DNA of 10,518 nucleotides from Bacteroidales bacterium UBA6346 (GTDB taxonomy: Bacteria > Bacteroidota > Bacteroidia > Bacteroidales > UBA932): the NCBI GenBank assembly GCA_002438905.1, contig DJSA01000148.1, positions 1 through 10,518 on the forward strand. Reading direction: 5' to 3'. Under the pieces are notes generated by a model. That model worked only from the letters and a program-made list of their open reading frames with translations. It was not told the origin of the DNA and did not search any database. The translations under genes were made by a program, and so were the position numbers. Position 1 is the stretch's first letter; every line of letters begins with the position of its first letter. Below are positions 6,571-10,518 of this stretch, piece after piece.

Positions 6571-7173
6571 CTACAGAGCCTCATCGCTCATGTCCATCAT
6601 CTTCATCAATTTGGCACGGGCACGGTGAATCTTTGTCTTCACGGTGTTCAGGGGCATCCCGAGGGCATCGGCGATTTCCTGATAACCATAGTTGTCGATG
6701 AGAAACATTTTTGCGACTGTCTTGTAATCGCCTGGAAGTAACTCAATTACAGTAAGCCATTTGTCATATTCTTCCCGATTGATGACACTGTCTTCCGGAG
6801 AGGTGGCCTCAGAAGGGATGTCTAGGGAGGTGTCGGAGTCGTAGCCGAAGGTCTGCATCGGCATGTTCTCTGTCTTACGCTGGCGGCGACTCAAGTGGTC
6901 AAACGCCGTGTTCTGCCCTATCCGGAACAGCCAAGTGGAGAACATATAGGCATCATTATATAGTTCAATTCGGCTGAAAGCCTTCTGAAAAGCCTCTATG
7001 CACACATCCTCAACGTCTTCCCTATTAGAAATGAAGCGGGAGACATGCGCGTTCAGGGCATTACGATAACGCTGATACAGAATAACAAACGCCATCTGAT
7101 CCTTGGCCTTAGCCTTTTCTATGAGTTCAATGTCGCTCAGTTCAGTGAGCTTCGAGCCAATTCTTTCCTTCAT
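6571..7173 (-). CDS. RNA polymerase sigma factor, sigma-70/ECF family
   Basis: A 200-residue two-domain sigma factor. Region 2 lies at about 28-97, with YQRYRNALNAHVSRF, then REDVEDVCIEAFQKAF and the -10-binding TWLFRIGQNTAFDHLSRRQR stretch (80-99). An acidic, Ser-rich linker (about 104-132, DSDTSLDIPSEATSPEDS) follows. Region 4 (about 136-190) ends with the helix-turn-helix YQEIADALGMPLNTVKTKIHRARAKL (164-189). There is no region 1 or 3, as expected for ECF types. The chosen start is ATG 7173; a TTG at 7182 would add three residues. The first 32 bases overlap the end of polA, and no anti-sigma gene follows, since the next gene is rsmG. Control may therefore come from a distant partner or from cotranscription with polA. 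Its target promoters cannot be read from here. Confidence 0.92.
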   Translation of the reverse strand: MKERIGSKLTELSDIELIEKAKAKDQMAFVILYQRYRNALNAHVSRFISNREDVEDVCIEAFQKAFSRIELYNDAYMFSTWLFRIGQNTAFDHLSRRQRKTENMPMQTFGYDSDTSLDIPSEATSPEDSVINREEYDKWLTVIELLPGDYKTVAKMFLIDNYGYQEIADALGMPLNTVKTKIHRARAKLMKMMDMSDEAL

Positions 7174-9862
7174 TGCAATCAACGATTAGCGGCACCGCCA
7201 GCTTTGTGACATTCTCCATTTCCTCGACAACAAGACGTTTCAGAGCCTCGACCTCTTCCGGCACGGCATCGAAGAGAAGTTCGTCATGAATCTGGAGCAC
7301 CATCCTGCTCCTCAGACCCTCATGCGTCATGCGGCGATCCACATTAATCATCGCAATCTTTATGATGTCGGCAGCCGTTCCCTGAATTGGTGCGTTCACG
7401 GCATTCCTTTCCGCAAGAGCGCGCACCGTGGCGTTGTGCGAGTTGATGTCGGGGATATACCTGCGGCGTCCGAAAATCGTCTCGACATATCCGTTTTCCC
7501 TTGCCGCCGCAAGAGTGTCCTCAATGAAATATGATATTGACGGGAAATGTTTGAAATAGTCATCGATTATTTGCTTTGCCTCGCTGCGAGGTATGCGGAG
7601 GCGCTGCGCGAGACCGAAGGCGGAGATTCCGTACATTATTCCGAAATTCGCTGTCTTCGCGATGCGGCGCTGATCCGGCGTGACTTTATCGATAGGGACG
7701 CCGAAAATCTTCGAGGCGGTCATGGCATGTATGTCCTCACCGGCTCGGAATGCCTCTATAAGGTGGCTGTCACAGCTCAGGTGCGCCATGATGCGCAACT
7801 CAATCTGGGAATAGTCGGCGGAAACCATGAATCCGTCAGGACGGGATGGGATGAAGGCCTTTCTGATTTCCTTTCCGCGTTCGCTGCGCACCGGAATGTT
7901 CTGGAGGTTCGGCTTGGAGGAACTGAGCCTGCCGGTAGATGTAAGCGCTTGATTGAAAGTCGTGTGAACTTTGCCTGTCACAGGATTGACAAACGAATAG
8001 AACGGCTCGATGTAGGTCGAGAGGAGCTTCTTTACAGCACGATACTCAAGAATATCTGCAACCACAGGATGCTTGTCAAGCAGTCCCACAAGCGTGTCTT
8101 CGTCAGTGGGATATTCATACCTGACATCCTTTTTCGCCTTTATTTTGGGGTTCAATTTTAATTTTTCAAAAAGCAACGTTCCTATCTGCTTGGGAGACAG
8201 GATGTTCAAATTAGGGTCGCCCGCATCCTCCCGTATGCGTTCCTGAATCCGCGCAAGTTCCACAGACAAAGAATCGGAGTAGCGCCGGAGTTGGTTAAGG
8301 TCAATCTTCACCCCCTCGATTTCCATCTTTGCAAGTACGCGTATCAGAGGCTCTTCGATGTCATCGTAGAGCTTCGACAGGCCAAGACTCTCAATTCCTG
8401 CACGGACCTTACTGCCAAGCGCGAGGCATATCGCAGTTTCTCGGTAGCGGTCCTTTCCTGCCGACTCAGAAACATCGTCAAATAAGGACAAATCTTTTTT
8501 CTCCGCTTCCGAAGACTCTCCATCAAGACTCACGCCGAGGATAGTACGGGCGAGCACGTCAATCTTGTGGCTTTTTTCCGGATTTATCAGATAATCCATG
8601 AGTTCGATGTCGTACAGCCTTCCGTTCATCCCTATGCCCTGTCCGCGAAGCCATTTCCAGCACTGCTTAAGGTCATATCCGGTCTTTGCAATGTCCAGAT
8701 CAGAGAGAAGCTCGCGGAAGTCCGAGGGTTCCCCAGAAGCCACAAGTATCCTAGAATTTCCGGTATCACCGGATTTTGCGGGCACGTTTTCCAAATTCCT
8801 CGCATCACCATCCATCGAAGCATCATCCCCCACTGCAGGCACCGCCACAAGCAGATTCTCCCCGTCCACAAGAACCGAGGCAACACCGGAAGACTTTCCG
8901 GCATCAACAACCTCCGAGACATCAGCCTTCTCAAACTCGAACCGGGATTTCGACTCCCGCATCCCATCATAGTCCGGCGGAACATCGCCGAGATAACGTT
9001 TGAGAGAGCCGAACTCATATTGGTCGAATAGTTCGAAAATCCGTTTACCATAGTGGCGGTTGACAAGCATGTCAGAAGTTGGAAATGCATCCATGTCAAT
9101 GTCCGTCTTGATCGTCACGAGAAAGCGGCTCATCGCAATGTGGTCCTTCGCCGCCTCGAAAAGAGCCCTCTGCTTCGGCGTGAGTTTGTCGAGATTGTCG
9201 TAAATCCCCTGGACGGTGCCGTAGAGCCCGAGAAGTTTCTTCGCGCCCACTTCGCCGACGCCCTTTACCCCAGGCACATTGTCCGAAGCATCGCCGCAGA
9301 TTGTCAGATAGTCAATGACCTGCACAGGCTCATGCACACCGTATCTTTCACAAATCTTTGCCTTGTCGAGAATTTCGCTGTCCGAGCCTGCCTTGCCCGG
9401 TTTCAACTGGAATACATGGTCGGTAACAAGTTGCCCGTAGTCCTTGTCTGGCGTCACCATATACACCGTAAAGCCCTCGGCCTCAGCCTTTTTCGACATA
9501 GACCCGATGACATCGTCCGCCTCATATTTCGGAATCATCAGCACCGGAATATTCAGAGCACGGCAAATCTCGCAAAGAGGATCAAGCGCATCGATCACAA
9601 GCTGCGGAGTGGCGCTGCGGGTTCCCTTGTATTCAGGATAGGCATCGTGGCGGAACGTCCCGCCAGGCGGATCGAACGATACGCCGAGATGAGTCGGATG
9701 CTCTTTGTCTATGAGTTCAAAGATATATTTCGTGAACCCGAAAAGAATCGAAGTGTCCACACCCTTTGAATTTATCATCGGATGAGCCAGCAGGGCATAG
9801 TACATCTTAAATACAAGCGCATGTCCATCAATAAGATAGAGTCGTTTTTCCTCTGTTGCCAT
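7142..9862 (-). CDS. polA: DNA polymerase I with inactive proofreading domain
   Basis: DNA polymerase I, which removes RNA primers, fills gaps in replication and repairs DNA. From ATG 9862 the protein has 906 residues. The 5' nuclease (about 5-295) has FDPPGGTFRHDAYPEYKGTR (63-82), EADD (114-117), D139 and D141 in TPDKDYG, and the GDASDNVPGVKGVG stretch (190-203). The polymerase has motif A DYSQIELR (catalytic D683), motif B R732/K736/F740/Y744 and motif C HDE (859-861). The middle domain has lost its exonuclease residues: no DxE motif I, GYDLKQC where E. coli has GQNLKYD, and YRETA where E. coli has YAAED. It also holds a Gly/Asp/Ser-rich segment at 344-372. So the enzyme should have nick-translation and synthesis but no 3'-5' proofreading, as in Taq. 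An upstream in-frame extension to 10078 lacks any PolA similarity. MATEEKRLYLIDGHAL is the natural start. The 3' end overlaps the sigma factor gene. Confidence 0.96.
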   Translation of the reverse strand: MATEEKRLYLIDGHALVFKMYYALLAHPMINSKGVDTSILFGFTKYIFELIDKEHPTHLGVSFDPPGGTFRHDAYPEYKGTRSATPQLVIDALDPLCEICRALNIPVLMIPKYEADDVIGSMSKKAEAEGFTVYMVTPDKDYGQLVTDHVFQLKPGKAGSDSEILDKAKICERYGVHEPVQVIDYLTICGDASDNVPGVKGVGEVGAKKLLGLYGTVQGIYDNLDKLTPKQRALFEAAKDHIAMSRFLVTIKTDIDMDAFPTSDMLVNRHYGKRIFELFDQYEFGSLKRYLGDVPPDYDGMRESKSRFEFEKADVSEVVDAGKSSGVASVLVDGENLLVAVPAVGDDASMDGDARNLENVPAKSGDTGNSRILVASGEPSDFRELLSDLDIAKTGYDLKQCWKWLRGQGIGMNGRLYDIELMDYLINPEKSHKIDVLARTILGVSLDGESSEAEKKDLSLFDDVSESAGKDRYRETAICLALGSKVRAGIESLGLSKLYDDIEEPLIRVLAKMEIEGVKIDLNQLRRYSDSLSVELARIQERIREDAGDPNLNILSPKQIGTLLFEKLKLNPKIKAKKDVRYEYPTDEDTLVGLLDKHPVVADILEYRAVKKLLSTYIEPFYSFVNPVTGKVHTTFNQALTSTGRLSSSKPNLQNIPVRSERGKEIRKAFIPSRPDGFMVSADYSQIELRIMAHLSCDSHLIEAFRAGEDIHAMTASKIFGVPIDKVTPDQRRIAKTANFGIMYGISAFGLAQRLRIPRSEAKQIIDDYFKHFPSISYFIEDTLAAARENGYVETIFGRRRYIPDINSHNATVRALAERNAVNAPIQGTAADIIKIAMINVDRRMTHEGLRSRMVLQIHDELLFDAVPEEVEALKRLVVEEMENVTKLAVPLIVDCNEGKNWLEAH

Positions 9863-9930
9863 ATCTATGGTATCAATTTTTGACACGCAGGATTCCCCCT
9901 TTCGGAGCGCAAGCGCATCTGATTGAAACC

Positions 9931-9938
9931 CAAAGGTA
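9931..9938 (-). promoter_or_regulatory. Probable -7 element for polA
   Basis: The minus strand reads TACCTTTG from 9938 to 9931, the same octamer as in the rpmH promoter and a full match to TAnnTTTG. No good TTTG is found 19-21 bases upstream. Initiation near 9924 would leave a leader of about 60 bases before the polA ATG at 9862. Confidence 0.45.
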
Positions 9939-9971
9939 CGCAAAGTTTCACGATTTTGAGCATATTTTTCG

Positions 9972-9979
9972 TAACTTTG
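9972..9979 (+). promoter_or_regulatory. Probable -7 element for the C1B peptidase gene
   Basis: TAACTTTG at 9972-9979 matches TAnnTTTG. The nearest -33-like sequence is TTTC at 9946-9949 with a 22-base spacer, which is weak. Initiation near 9986 would give a leader of about 70 bases. It lies back to back with the polA -7 element 33 bases away. Confidence 0.42.
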
Positions 9980-10056
9980 GAAGTTTCGGACATCTTCGCA
10001 TCGCATACGGGATGTGGAAATTCGGATTTTACGAGTACATATAACTAGGTATCGAT

Positions 10057-10518
10057 ATGAAAAGAATCTTTTTGACATTGGCGGCGGTGGCGGTCGGGAT
10101 GAGCGCGGCCGCGCAGAGCTTTACTGGTGGCGGGCTTACGGAGGAGAGCCTGAAGGAAATTGCCGAAAGCTATAAGAACACTGCGGCGGACAGGGCGCTG
10201 AGGAATGCGCTGGCCGGGACCTCGATTGCCACGCTGGCAGTAAACAGCGAGAACGCGGCGATGATTGACACTCATTTTTCTGACAGGGTGAAGACAAAGG
10301 GCATCACAGATCAGAAATCATCAGGACGGTGCTGGCTGTTCACAGGACTTAACGTGCTGAGAGCAAGGATGATTGAGGAATATGACCTGCCGGAGTTCCA
10401 GTTCTCGCAGAATTATGTTTTCTTCTACGACCAATTGGAAAAGGCAAATCTATTCCTTCAGGGCATCATCGATACGCGGGCGCTTCCGGATGATGACCGC
10501 CAGGTAGATTGGCTGTTC
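10057..10518 (+). CDS. Secreted C1B cysteine peptidase (bleomycin hydrolase/PepC type), N-terminal part
   Basis: The reading frame is open from ATG 10057 to the window end (154 codons), so the C-terminus is missing. The first residues form a Sec signal peptide: MKRIF, a hydrophobic core LTLAAVAVG, and a likely cleavage after the alanines at 17-19, before QSF. After an acidic/helical stretch comes ITDQKSSGRCWLFTGLNVLR (83-102), the active-site region of the C1B family. C92 is the catalytic cysteine and Q86 the oxyanion-hole glutamine, spaced as in papain-like enzymes. NYVFFYDQLEKANLF (about 123-137) also matches bleomycin hydrolase/aminopeptidase C. The His and Asn of the catalytic triad would lie beyond the window. 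Classical PepC is cytosolic and hexameric; the signal peptide points to a periplasmic or exported version, which is common in Bacteroidales. The gene is divergent from polA. Confidence 0.92.
   Translation, partial: MKRIFLTLAAVAVGMSAAAQSFTGGGLTEESLKEIAESYKNTAADRALRNALAGTSIATLAVNSENAAMIDTHFSDRVKTKGITDQKSSGRCWLFTGLNVLRARMIEEYDLPEFQFSQNYVFFYDQLEKANLFLQGIIDTRALPDDDRQVDWLF

Noticed and set aside
7547..8161. A 204-codon plus-strand open frame inside polA.
   Set aside because: It lies opposite the conserved polymerase motifs and resembles no protein family I know.
9863..10078. A 72-codon N-terminal extension of the polA frame.
   Set aside because: It has no PolA similarity, would cover both promoter-like elements and the start of the divergent peptidase gene, and the family start MATEEKRLYLIDG fits at 9862.

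Overview
The window looks like a core chromosomal segment of a Bacteroidota bacterium, most likely order Bacteroidales (a Muribaculaceae-like lineage is possible but not provable from this sequence). The reasons are the Bacteroidales style of the proteins (PolA, RSH, RsmG and Sec-exported C1B peptidase), the lack of clear Shine-Dalgarno sites with A/T-rich leaders instead, and several good matches to the Bacteroidota sigma-ABfr promoter (TTTG, 19-21 bases, TAnnTTTG). I see no transposase, phage gene, CRISPR array, tRNA or rRNA, and no gene-free stretch over 300 bases.

Left part (1-2290, + strand): an FtsX/LolC/E-type ABC permease overlaps by 4 bases a family 2 glycosyltransferase. The permease is probably the continuation of an operon that starts to the left of the window. 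This pair converges on the next block.

Middle part (2328-5611, - strand): read in transcription order this is rpmH (ribosomal protein L34, only 50 codons), an intrinsic terminator, a roughly 100-base imperfect palindrome in the leader region of a long RelA/SpoT homologue (RSH), the RSH gene, and a family I inorganic pyrophosphatase with its own promoter. The RSH has an intact-looking synthetase but a clearly degraded hydrolase centre, so it is probably a (p)ppGpp synthetase.

Right part (5738-9862, - strand): polA overlaps an ECF-type sigma factor gene by 32 bases, followed after 64 bases by rsmG (16S rRNA m7G methyltransferase). These three are probably one transcription unit. PolA keeps its 5' nuclease and polymerase centres but has lost the proofreading residues; RsmG carries an extra segment of about 45 residues just before its SAM-binding motif.

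Far right (10057 to the end, + strand): a secreted bleomycin-hydrolase-type (C1B) cysteine peptidase, cut off by the window end, is divergent from polA across a 194-base region with two back-to-back -7 elements.

Together the genes serve translation (rpmH, rsmG), replication and repair (polA), stress signalling (RSH, ECF sigma), pyrophosphate recycling (ppa) and envelope biology (permease, glycosyltransferase, peptidase). I did not find a clearly new multi-gene system. The points most worth checking are the palindrome upstream of RSH, the mosaic RSH active sites, the PolA proofreading loss and the polA-sigma overlap.
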